Source: Chryseobacterium sp. ISL-6
GTDB taxonomy: Bacteria; Bacteroidota; Bacteroidia; Flavobacteriales; Weeksellaceae
Direction of reading: 5' to 3'
NCBI RefSeq assembly: GCF_018613715.1
Contig: NZ_JAGGPT010000003.1
Coordinates: 124,001 to 188,000 of the forward strand
DNA length: 64,000 bases
A program made the translations under genes and the position numbers. Shown here one piece after another: positions 6,900 through 14,039 of this stretch. The first letter of the stretch is position 1, and every line of letters begins with the position of its first letter. The notes below the pieces were generated by a model. It searched no databases. It was not told the origin of the DNA and saw only the letters and a list, made by a program, of their open reading frames with translations.

Positions 6900-9047
6900 G
6901 TGTATATAAATAAAGAAGATTTAAACGAATTAGAGTTTCCGCAATTGCTCGCGGAAATTTCTCCTTTTGCGTATTCTCCGAAAACAAGAGAAAAAATCCT
7001 TCACCTTCGTCCGATGGAAATTGACGAAGCAGAACTTTCTTTGAAAAAAACTTCAGAATATCTTTCTAGTTTTGAAAGTTCAAATGCTATTCCGTTCGAT
7101 GAATATGAAGATATTGAAGCAGAGCTTAAATTAATGCTGATCGAAAATTACCGTCTGGAAAACAGCGCTTTCATCAAAATAAAAACTTTAACGGAACAAA
7201 TAGGAAAGCTACAAAAATTCTTTCCAACCATGCCTGATACCTTCCCTAATCTTATGGAAGATGCTTCTGTTCTGGAATTTAAAAAAGAGATCATTGATAA
7301 GGTTGATAAAGTTTTCAATCGTTTTGGGGAAGTGAAAAGTGAAGCTTCACCTATTTTAAAAACGTTACGAACAGAAATTCAGCAAGCTAAAAAAGCAATT
7401 CAGGAAAATTTCAATCGTGTATTGTTCAATTATGGCCAAAGTGATTTTTTAGATGATATCCGAGAAAGTATTATTGAAGACCAAAGGGTTTTAGCTGTAA
7501 AATCAGCATACAAAAAAAGAGTTCCCGGAAGAGTTTTAGGACTTTCAAAAACCGGTTCTATCACATATATTCAACCGGATAGTGTGGTAACCCATTATTT
7601 TAAGCTTAAAGAAAATGAGGAGGAAGAGAAGAAAGAAATTGATAAGATCCTTAGAAAGCTGACTGCTGAATTAGCAGAATTCCAACCTCAGCTTTGGCGA
7701 TATCAGAAATATATCTTTGATCTCGACTTAACGAGGGCGAAGGCTAAGTTTTCAGAAATGATTAATGGTGTTTTACCTAAGATCAACCGCCATAAAACAC
7801 TCAGATTAAGAGAGGCCTTCCATCCTTTGCTATGGTTGAGAAATAAGGCAGAAAACAAAACAATCCACTCGCAGACATTAAGTTTAACGGAACACAACAG
7901 AATCATATGTATTTCAGGACCGAATGCGGGAGGAAAGTCGATTACGCTGAAAACGGTCGGATTACTCCAATTAATGATTCAGAGTGGAATTTTAGTTCCT
8001 GTTCATCCGAAATCTGAAATGTTTTTCTTTGATAAGATCATGACCGATATTGGAGATAATCAGTCGATTGAAAATCACCTTTCTACGTATTCATCCCGAT
8101 TAAAGAAAATGGGTGGTATCATTCGTGAGTCTGACGCCAATACTCTTTTATTGATCGATGAGTTCGGAACCGGTTCTGACCCGGAATTAGGTGGTGCTTT
8201 AGCAGAAAGTTTCCTTGAGTTTTTCTATGATAAAAAGAGTTTTGCCATTATAACAACACACTATACCAATATCAAATTGGTTATAGAGCAGCTTCCCAAT
8301 GCTGAAAATGCAGCGATGTTGTTTAATGAGGAAACGCTGGAACCAATGTATAAATTAGAAGTCGGACAAGCGGGAAGCTCATTCACTTTTGAGGTTGCTG
8401 AAAAAAATAAGATCCCTAGATTTATCATTCATTCTGCAAAGAAAAAAGTAGAACATGATATTGTAAATCTTGATAAGACGATTGTAAAACTGCAGCAGGA
8501 AAAATTTGAGGTTGAAAAACTTAAAACAGACCTTGCGGAAAGAAAAGAATCAGTTGAAGATAAGCGTGACAATCTGCAAAAACTAAACGAACAGCTCCAG
8601 CAAAAGCTTTTCAATTTCCAAAAATTATATGAAGATGAACACCGCAAACTTCAATTCGGAAATAAAATTGAGGCCTTTGTTGATAGTTACGTAAAAGGTA
8701 AATCCCGAAAGGATGTGGTGAAAGATTTCGTAAAGATCCTGGAGCAGGAAAAGTTTCGAAAAGTGGGTGCTGATAAAGATGAAACAAAACGTCTTCAAGT
8801 GGTAAAAAGAAAAATTACCCAGCAGCTCAAAAAAGAAGATGTTATTGAAAAGATCGCTGAAACGAATGAAAAGATAGAGGAGAAACGTAAAGTAGACCGC
8901 GCCGTATGGATGAAAATAGGACAACGGGTCCGTATTCCGGGAAGTACAAGCGTCGGTACTATTGAAAAAATTTCCAGAAATAAAGTGATCGTTAATTATG
9001 GAACCTTTAAGACCACAATTAATGCCGATGAATTAGAGAGAATTTAA
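6900..9047 (+). CDS. mutS2: MutS2-like DNA repair ATPase lacking the Smr domain
   Basis: This 715-residue protein has an N-terminal core/lever region (1-310) and the MutS ATPase with Walker A GPNAGGKSITLK (about 340), Walker B LLLIDEFGTGSDP and the His loop ITTHYTN. A long coiled coil (about 515-650) follows, then a C-terminal KOW-like beta piece (GQRVRIPGSTSVGTIEKI). Canonical MutS2 (about 780 residues) ends in an Smr nuclease domain, which is absent here. The reading frame is intact and the C-terminus looks natural, so this is the shorter Bacteroidetes form rather than a truncation. MutS2 proteins bind branched DNA and stalled or collided ribosomes. The start is GTG at 6900 (MYINKEDLNE). 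Confidence 0.9.
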   Translation: MYINKEDLNELEFPQLLAEISPFAYSPKTREKILHLRPMEIDEAELSLKKTSEYLSSFESSNAIPFDEYEDIEAELKLMLIENYRLENSAFIKIKTLTEQIGKLQKFFPTMPDTFPNLMEDASVLEFKKEIIDKVDKVFNRFGEVKSEASPILKTLRTEIQQAKKAIQENFNRVLFNYGQSDFLDDIRESIIEDQRVLAVKSAYKKRVPGRVLGLSKTGSITYIQPDSVVTHYFKLKENEEEEKKEIDKILRKLTAELAEFQPQLWRYQKYIFDLDLTRAKAKFSEMINGVLPKINRHKTLRLREAFHPLLWLRNKAENKTIHSQTLSLTEHNRIICISGPNAGGKSITLKTVGLLQLMIQSGILVPVHPKSEMFFFDKIMTDIGDNQSIENHLSTYSSRLKKMGGIIRESDANTLLLIDEFGTGSDPELGGALAESFLEFFYDKKSFAIITTHYTNIKLVIEQLPNAENAAMLFNEETLEPMYKLEVGQAGSSFTFEVAEKNKIPRFIIHSAKKKVEHDIVNLDKTIVKLQQEKFEVEKLKTDLAERKESVEDKRDNLQKLNEQLQQKLFNFQKLYEDEHRKLQFGNKIEAFVDSYVKGKSRKDVVKDFVKILEQEKFRKVGADKDETKRLQVVKRKITQQLKKEDVIEKIAETNEKIEEKRKVDRAVWMKIGQRVRIPGSTSVGTIEKISRNKVIVNYGTFKTTINADELERI

Positions 9048-9080
9048 AGCTTATTTAGCAACAAATTAAATTTAATAAAA

Positions 9081-9116
9081 AACAAAAGAGAGTACTTCAA
9101 GCACTCTCTTTTCTCT
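9081..9116 (+). terminator. Terminator after mutS2
   Basis: AAAAGAGAGT pairs with ACTCTCTTTT across a short loop, followed by T-rich sequence. Confidence 0.75.
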
Positions 9117-9122
9117 TTTCTC

Positions 9123-9296
9123 TCACTTCTTAATAAATTTTAACCTGATATTATTATTTTCTTTTCCTTTGAATTCAATAAAATACACTCCTTTAGGCTG
9201 AAGTTGCTGTAATACTTGAGACCTGAACATTGGTTGGCACATTTTATTAGTTTTTAATATTTTAATGAAAATTATACTAATATATTGAATCATCAT
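9123..9296 (-). pseudogene. Relic of a type IX secretion C-terminal sorting domain
   Basis: A 57-codon frame reads from 9296 to a TGA at 9123. The last 30 residues contain LQPKGVYFIEFKGKENNN and end IRLKFIKK. This matches the end of the T9SS type A sorting domain (Por_Secre_tail: 'LpkGvYfvef...kfIk'). The upstream half is not recognisable as a T9SS cargo and no passenger domain is present. I therefore read it as the tail left after a larger secreted-protein gene was lost. The alternative is an unrelated short ORF with a chance match, which the motif spacing makes unlikely. It sits in the 350-base gap between mutS2 and the 9401 gene. Confidence 0.6.
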
Positions 9297-9337
9297 TATA
9301 GGATATCAAGGAAATTTTATAAAATTAAAATTCCCTT

Positions 9338-9345
9338 TATTTTTG
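9338..9345 (+). promoter_or_regulatory. Bacteroidetes -7 element for the 9401 gene
   Basis: TATTTTTG fits TAnnTTTG and is 55 bases before the ATG at 9401. Confidence 0.45.
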
Positions 9346-9400
9346 CAATAAAGAAAAACAAAAGCAATATTCATTCAACTTTTTATATCTTTAAAAGAAA

Positions 9401-10390
9401 ATGTTTAAGAAAATCATCTTTGGAATAATTGCTTTTCTGTTAGTATGGATCCTGTTTATATGGGGAAAATACTATTTTTTCTATCCATCTTATTCACAGG
9501 AAGATATCAATACTATTTTTAAAAAAGAAAATCTGAAAGCTCCCGTTTATGACTCTATAAACATACGCGGATACAGTATTCATTATCTCACTAATAAAGC
9601 CAATGATGATGTAATCACTAATCAGGAAACGCGAAAGAAAAAGCCCTACCTCTTCTTGATACATGACAGTGGAAAGAATTCCGGATATTTTTTAGACTAT
9701 TTTAAGAATAAAGAAATCAATAAAATATTTCATATCATCGCAGTGGATAGGATTGGTTTTGGGAAATCTCATTTTATAAAATCTGAAAGTGAAGATCAAA
9801 AAGAGTTTGGGGAAGATTTAGACTATGTAACTTCTGTCATGCCTAAAGAGATTTTAAAGAATGAAGGCCAACACCTTGAAGAAGTTCGTATTGTTACGAA
9901 TGGTTGTGCCGGTTTATTGGGCTTAAAAGCATACAACTGGGCAGATTTAACTTATGTGAAAGTTTTCATGTTTTATCCCGAAACAGAACCCAGATTTTTT
10001 GGAAGTATTTTCTTTAGTAAACTAATCTCCAGTCCATTTTTAAGCTTTCTTTTTCCACGGGACTTTGTGAGTAAACATCAAGACTTATTATTGATGGATG
10101 ATTCAAAAGGACAAGGCAGAAAAACCCTTTTTGAAAATGCTAAAATTTCCGAAAACAAAGGAATCAGCAGCGATGGCCCTATGTTTCCTGCAGGTAAGGG
10201 ATTCAAATCTATATTCTTTATAGTTGCAAACAAAAAAGCGAAGGAACAGACCGAAAATATCATTGAAACCAATAATTTTCTGATAGAAGAAGCTGATAAA
10301 AAGAACATTTATAAAGATCCTGGGTTCGTGCTGGATAAAATTTTATTGAACGATTTTTATACTTTGGATTTTAATAGGATTAGAAGATAA
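9401..10390 (+). CDS. Membrane-anchored alpha/beta-hydrolase-like protein with altered active site
   Basis: This 329-residue protein has an N-terminal membrane anchor (residues about 5-24, IIFGIIAFLLVWILFIWGK). An alpha/beta-hydrolase-like core follows: YLFLIHDSGKNSGYF corresponds to the oxyanion-hole strand and IIAVDRIGFGKSHF to the 'DxxGxGxS' turn. At the nucleophile elbow, where GxSxG is expected, the sequence is VTNGCAGLLGLKA, so Cys (or Gly) stands in place of Ser. No clear catalytic His motif is seen near the C-terminus. The protein may be a non-catalytic member of the fold or use Cys. It is most likely exposed on the outer face of the inner membrane. It is a single gene with its own promoter. 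Confidence 0.65.
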   Translation: MFKKIIFGIIAFLLVWILFIWGKYYFFYPSYSQEDINTIFKKENLKAPVYDSINIRGYSIHYLTNKANDDVITNQETRKKKPYLFLIHDSGKNSGYFLDYFKNKEINKIFHIIAVDRIGFGKSHFIKSESEDQKEFGEDLDYVTSVMPKEILKNEGQHLEEVRIVTNGCAGLLGLKAYNWADLTYVKVFMFYPETEPRFFGSIFFSKLISSPFLSFLFPRDFVSKHQDLLLMDDSKGQGRKTLFENAKISENKGISSDGPMFPAGKGFKSIFFIVANKKAKEQTENIIETNNFLIEEADKKNIYKDPGFVLDKILLNDFYTLDFNRIRR

Positions 10391-10521
10391 TGTCCTGCAT
10401 ATTGAACCGTCTTTTTAAATATTTCAAACAAAGTTCAACCTTTTTACAGGTCATCTAAAACCAATAACTAATATTAAGGATTTAGAGTTATATAATTATC
10501 TTCCGAAAAGTATTTAATTTA

Positions 10522-10529
10522 TATATTTG
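10522..10529 (+). promoter_or_regulatory. Bacteroidetes -7 element for the 10551 gene
   Basis: TATATTTG fits TAnnTTTG and ends 21 bases before the ATG at 10551. Starts at 10527 (TTG) or 10530 (ATG) would overlap or touch this box, which argues for 10551. Confidence 0.55.
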
Positions 10530-10550
10530 ATGCATCAAAAATTTTTCATA

Positions 10551-11348
10551 ATGATTTCCGTAAATAAAGCAGTCTATTTATCAGCCATCAGTTTATTCTC
10601 ATTAGCTTTTGTAAAAGGCCAGCAAAAAATTCCTTTTGGAGTGGTAAAGGCTGAAGAGGGTTACGCGAATGTTAGGGTTGCCAAGGATAATTATAGAAAA
10701 ATTGTTGATAAGATCAGAATGCGTAAAGGAGATGTCTTTCTTTATGTAAAACCGGCTCCGGGAGAAACAGAATGGTTATGGATCAAATATCCCGAAAAGC
10801 AGGACACTGAAAAACCTTTTGTGAGATATGAGAATCTTGACAAAGAAGGTATGGTGAATAAAGAACGTGTAGCTTTTATTGATCAGCTTCCTCAATACAC
10901 ACCGTCCAAATCCAAAAACGGAAGATCCCTTATTTTCACTGACAATAACAATCCTAAAATACCTACTGCCCAAAGAAATAAGGTTATCATTGATGTCTAT
11001 CCTTCCAATGCCAGTTATAGGAAACAGGAAAAAGATGCGGATGGAACAATCCTTACTATTGATAAAGTAAAACCTTGGGGTATCAGTAAAGAACTTCCTG
11101 AAGGGATGACAGAAATCAAGTCTATCCGTGTACAACAGGTTGGAAGAGGTTCCGTTTTTGTAAGAGAAGCTATTAAAAATATGTTCCAGCCGACTATGGA
11201 TTTCAATAACATTAGTGTTGCTGCTATCGACAATGATAACATTTTTCTTTATATGATCAACGGTTCCGGGGAAAACAGATATACCACGCTCTGGACGATC
11301 AGACAGGGAAAGGTTGCTCACCAGATTATTTTTAAAAATCCTGAATAA
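10551..11348 (+). CDS. Secreted protein of unknown function
   Basis: The ATG at 10551 gives a 265-residue protein starting MISVNKAVYLSAISLFSLAF with a signal peptide ending in VKGQ, the Ala/Gly-Gln type of cleavage site common in this group. The in-frame TTG/ATG at 10527/10530 lie on a promoter element and are less likely. The mature part has several beta-rich stretches: ANVRVAKDNYRKIVDKIR, GETEWLWIKYPEK, and IAAIDNDNIFLYMINGSG-like segments near the end. The first of these resembles the SH3-like 'YVNVRxxxxxxSKVL' opening of flavobacterial envelope proteins. I cannot name a function. It is probably periplasmic. Confidence 0.65.
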   Translation: MISVNKAVYLSAISLFSLAFVKGQQKIPFGVVKAEEGYANVRVAKDNYRKIVDKIRMRKGDVFLYVKPAPGETEWLWIKYPEKQDTEKPFVRYENLDKEGMVNKERVAFIDQLPQYTPSKSKNGRSLIFTDNNNPKIPTAQRNKVIIDVYPSNASYRKQEKDADGTILTIDKVKPWGISKELPEGMTEIKSIRVQQVGRGSVFVREAIKNMFQPTMDFNNISVAAIDNDNIFLYMINGSGENRYTTLWTIRQGKVAHQIIFKNPE

Positions 11349-11419
11349 TTCACTATACTTCTCTGTATTATCCTTATTTTTGTCATTGAAAAAGTTTTAA
11401 CGCTTATTCATCACAGGAA

Positions 11420-11566
11420 TTGGTTCTGTTTAATCACAGATTAATAGGGAATCGTGTGAAAATCACGAACTGTCGCGCAACTGTAAGTAACTAAAGTCTT
11501 TATAATAAACCACTGTGCAAAAGCATGGGAAGGGATAAGGATGTTACAAGTCAGGAGACCTGCCAC
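11420..11566 (+). promoter_or_regulatory. Cobalamin riboswitch
   Basis: The conserved parts of the B12 riboswitch appear in order: GGTTCTGTTTAATCACAGA (P2-side), AATAGGGAATCGTGTGAAAA, CGAACTGTCGCGCAACTGTA, then CCACTGTGCAAAAGCATGGG, AAGG, and the B12 box AAGTCAGGAGACCTGCC. A hairpin-forming stretch follows (AAACTTtcgcggcttgAAGTTT, then AGGAA...TTCCT). The first gene downstream on this strand is the acyl-CoA thioesterase at 11698, 132 bases after the B12 box. These elements usually precede btuB or cobalamin-related genes, and none is present here. Confidence 0.9.
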
Positions 11567-11697
11567 TTTCTATAAACAAGAAACTTTCGCGGCTTGAAGT
11601 TTATTGATCTGATGGATTGTTTCAGGAATTTCACCTTTCCTGTTATTATTCTGTTTGCTTCAATATATTTCATTTCGCTTTAATTTAATAATGAAAT

Positions 11698-12081
11698 ATG
11701 ACTACAGAAGAAAGAATTCAAGCATCCGAAACCAGAATCTTTAAAGCGGTTTTCCCTAACACAACCAATCATTATGATACTCTTTTTGGAGGTACAGCGA
11801 TGCAATTGATGGATGAAGTGGCATTTATTACTGCTACCCGTTTTGCAAGAAAAAGAGTGGTAACTGTAAGCAGCGACAAAATTGACTTTAAGAAACCTAT
11901 TCCTGCCGGAACTATTGTCGAGCTGATAGGAACGGTTTCTCATGTTGGAACAACAAGTATGAAAGTAAATATAGAGATCTACACGGAACAAATGTATTCT
12001 TATGAAAGAGAAAGAGCTATTGTGGGAGACTTTACTTTTGTGGCTATCGATGAATTTAAAAAGCCTGTTCAAATACTATAA
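11698..12081 (+). CDS. Acyl-CoA thioesterase, hotdog fold (YciA/BACH-like)
   Basis: This 127-residue protein has one hotdog domain with the family signature NTTNHYDTLFGGTAMQLMDE followed by VAFITATRFARKRVVTVSSD. The 'NxxxxLFGG...MDE' motif is typical of YciA/ACOT hexamers that hydrolyse short- to long-chain acyl-CoA to free acid and CoA in the cytoplasm. Length and motif positions are normal. It stands directly downstream of a cobalamin riboswitch with no other gene between, so it may be under B12 control. A strong palindromic terminator follows within 10 bases of the stop. Confidence 0.9.
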   Translation: MTTEERIQASETRIFKAVFPNTTNHYDTLFGGTAMQLMDEVAFITATRFARKRVVTVSSDKIDFKKPIPAGTIVELIGTVSHVGTTSMKVNIEIYTEQMYSYERERAIVGDFTFVAIDEFKKPVQIL

Positions 12082-12090
12082 TTAGATGAG

Positions 12091-12118
12091 AAACGCAAGT
12101 CAAATTGACTTGCGTTTT
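12091..12118. terminator. Bidirectional terminator between convergent genes
   Basis: AAACGCAAGTCAA pairs perfectly with TTGACTTGCGTTT over a one-base gap, with T or A runs on both sides. It serves the thioesterase (+) and the HD gene (-), which converge here. Confidence 0.88.
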
Positions 12119-12120
12119 CT

Positions 12121-12711
12121 TTATTTTAAAACTTTTTCGGTCTCTAAACTTCTATTAAGCAGAAGCTGGAAAGCTTCACCCATTTCATCAGAAGCTCTGC
12201 TTATTGCATTTTCCAGCATATTTCTGATTTGACTCTCGGTTACTTTTGCTTCGGTCCAGCTTTTCCCCGAAGTATGTGAGTTAAGAATAAATGGCATAAT
12301 GCGGTCTATTGCACAGGCAAAAATAGCATCCGCAGTCTGCTCTTCTTCAAACTCCAACCATAGATTGAAAAACTCTGAACCTAAAGGTTCATCTAAAATT
12401 CCAAAAATATTCTGAGCTGATAATTTCTCTCTTTCAAATTTGCCAACCATTGCTTTCTCATCAAATAAGAATGTATCACCAGCTTCAATTTCTACCAGAT
12501 CATGGATAGAAAGCATCCTTATAACTCTTAACAAATCGATATCTGTCCTGTTTTTAGCATATGGAAAAAGTACCTGTGCCAGTATTATTATCTGCCAAGA
12601 GTGTTCAGCAGTATTTTCCCGTCTTGAATCATCTGCATTATAATTTCTTCTCTGCACATTTTTTAAAGCATCTACTGCTAAAATAAAATCGATCTCTTTT
12701 TGTATTTTCAT
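12121..12711 (-). CDS. HD-domain phosphohydrolase (YfbR/HDDC2-like)
   Basis: This 196-residue cytoplasmic protein carries the HD metal site: His in NTAEHSWQIIILAQVL, the HD pair in MLSIHDLVEIEAGDTF, and a later Asp in ACAIDRIMPF. This order fits the YfbR/HDDC2 group, which dephosphorylates 5'-deoxyribonucleoside monophosphates. The exact substrate here is inferred from the family only. It starts one base after the stop of the secreted-protein gene at 12713, so the two are translationally close and form an operon. Confidence 0.85.
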   Translation of the reverse strand: MKIQKEIDFILAVDALKNVQRRNYNADDSRRENTAEHSWQIIILAQVLFPYAKNRTDIDLLRVIRMLSIHDLVEIEAGDTFLFDEKAMVGKFEREKLSAQNIFGILDEPLGSEFFNLWLEFEEEQTADAIFACAIDRIMPFILNSHTSGKSWTEAKVTESQIRNMLENAISRASDEMGEAFQLLLNRSLETEKVLK

Positions 12712-12712
12712 T

Positions 12713-13405
12713 TTAATCTTCTTTATAGTACTGTTTGATCGGATATTTTTTTGATTTTACGATCCACTTGTTATTGATCTTTTGTCGCTTTGTTACTTTT
12801 ACGAATTCTTCACCACCCATTGCATCTTCTTCCAGCTCGTAAACTTTATCTAGTCCTTTTTTCGGAATTACCTGATACTCTGTTGTTAAATGCCAGCAAC
12901 ATCCGGATTTAGAAAATGTAATTAATCTCTTTCTTTTAGGATCTGTTTGAAACATTCCCAGATTTTCAAAAGCAAGAGTAGTTAATTCATCACTGATAAC
13001 GAATTGTTTTTTTGTAGAATTGTAGACATATACATCATAGGATGAACCACCATAACTGCTTTCATTCCCATTTCGTATTGCAATATCTTCTGAACCATCA
13101 AAATTAAAATCTTCAAAAATCAATGGACTTTGCTCATCATATAATTGAATAACATTGACACTTGGTTGCTGGTCTTTATTCAAATAAAAGTAAAGATCAT
13201 CAGAGGTTAAAGTCTGAATAGTACGTAATGTTTTTTTATCTTTTAGTTCTACTATCCCGCTTCCACTACATTTTTCTGCGTCACAATCATTTACCGTAAT
13301 CACTGCATCATAGTGATTTGATCCCGTTTTAAGTTCAAAATGATGCTGCCCGGAACATAGAAATCCCAAAAAGACAAAACTGATCAATGTATTATACTTA
13401 TTCAA
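12713..13405 (-). CDS. Secreted XAC2610-like protein, unknown function
   Basis: This 230-residue protein has an N-terminal signal peptide (MNKYNTLISFVFLGFLCSGQ). The mature part contains LIFEDFNFDGSEDIAIRNGN, the calcium-site-like 'DxNxDGxxD' loop seen in XAC2610-related and VCBS/FG-GAP-like proteins, and YVYNSTKKQFVISDEL. The Cys pair in FSKSGCCWHLTTEY and the earlier DCDAEKCSGSG suggest disulfides. It is probably periplasmic or surface-bound. The function is unknown. It is the first gene of an operon with the HD hydrolase. Confidence 0.65.
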   Translation of the reverse strand: MNKYNTLISFVFLGFLCSGQHHFELKTGSNHYDAVITVNDCDAEKCSGSGIVELKDKKTLRTIQTLTSDDLYFYLNKDQQPSVNVIQLYDEQSPLIFEDFNFDGSEDIAIRNGNESSYGGSSYDVYVYNSTKKQFVISDELTTLAFENLGMFQTDPKRKRLITFSKSGCCWHLTTEYQVIPKKGLDKVYELEEDAMGGEEFVKVTKRQKINNKWIVKSKKYPIKQYYKED

Positions 13406-13616
13406 TATATAGATTTTATTCAGTACAAATACGACTGAAATTTCATAACAAAAGTAAGAATAGCTGTCAAAATCTGGATCATTTATCCTCTAATTTAATT
13501 AAATATAATTTTCTTTTAAAGACTTGATAAAATTTATTAAACTGACTATCAGTATTTTAAATAATAAATAATAAAAATTTCACTACTTTGTATTGCATAA
13601 TACCATTTTAATTACA

Positions 13617-13624
13617 TATCTTTG
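13617..13624 (+). promoter_or_regulatory. Bacteroidetes -7 element for padR
   Basis: TATCTTTG fits TAnnTTTG. A TTG at 13593-13595 lies 21 bases upstream as a possible -33 element. It is 75 bases before the PadR start. Confidence 0.55.
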
Positions 13625-13698
13625 TAATGTAAAATAAGAATAGGTTCAACTAGCTAGGAACTGAATTCTAAATATAACTAATTAAAAACCTTATTAAG

Positions 13699-14028
13699 AT
13701 GAATACTGAAAATACCAAAGCGCAGATGCGAAAAGGGATTCTGGAATTCTGTATTTTAAGTCTTATCAATCATCGTGAAATGTATGTTTCCGACCTTATA
13801 GATGAACTAAAAAAAGGAAAACTGGATGTTGTAGAAGGCACACTCTACCCTCTTTTAACAAGATTAAAAAATGGAGAGTTTCTTTCATACAGATGGGAAG
13901 AATCAACCGGAGGACCTCCGAGAAAGTACTACCAGATTACAGAAAAAGGTAAACTGTTTTTAAGTGAACTTTTAAACACCTGGAACGAATTAACCAATTC
14001 AGTAAACCAAATCACTCAAAAAAATTAA
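13699..14028 (+). CDS. PadR-family transcriptional regulator
   Basis: This 109-residue protein has the PadR winged-helix: KGILEFCILSLINHREMYVS, then the recognition region DVVEGTLYPLLTRLKNGEF and the wing STGGPPRKYYQITEKG. It is the short single-domain form. PadR proteins repress neighbouring genes and respond to envelope stress or toxic compounds. The PspC-domain gene starts 11 bases after its stop. The protein likely represses its own operon; the AT-rich 290-base spacer upstream is the probable operator region. Confidence 0.92.
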   Translation: MNTENTKAQMRKGILEFCILSLINHREMYVSDLIDELKKGKLDVVEGTLYPLLTRLKNGEFLSYRWEESTGGPPRKYYQITEKGKLFLSELLNTWNELTNSVNQITQKN

Positions 14029-14039
14029 AAAACAAAGCT

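Noticed and set aside
10776..11321. A 181-codon minus-strand frame
   Set aside because: It is the antisense shadow of the secreted-protein gene at 10551, which has a signal peptide and promoter.
11680..12072. A 130-codon minus-strand frame
   Set aside because: It is fully antisense to the thioesterase, which carries the family signature.
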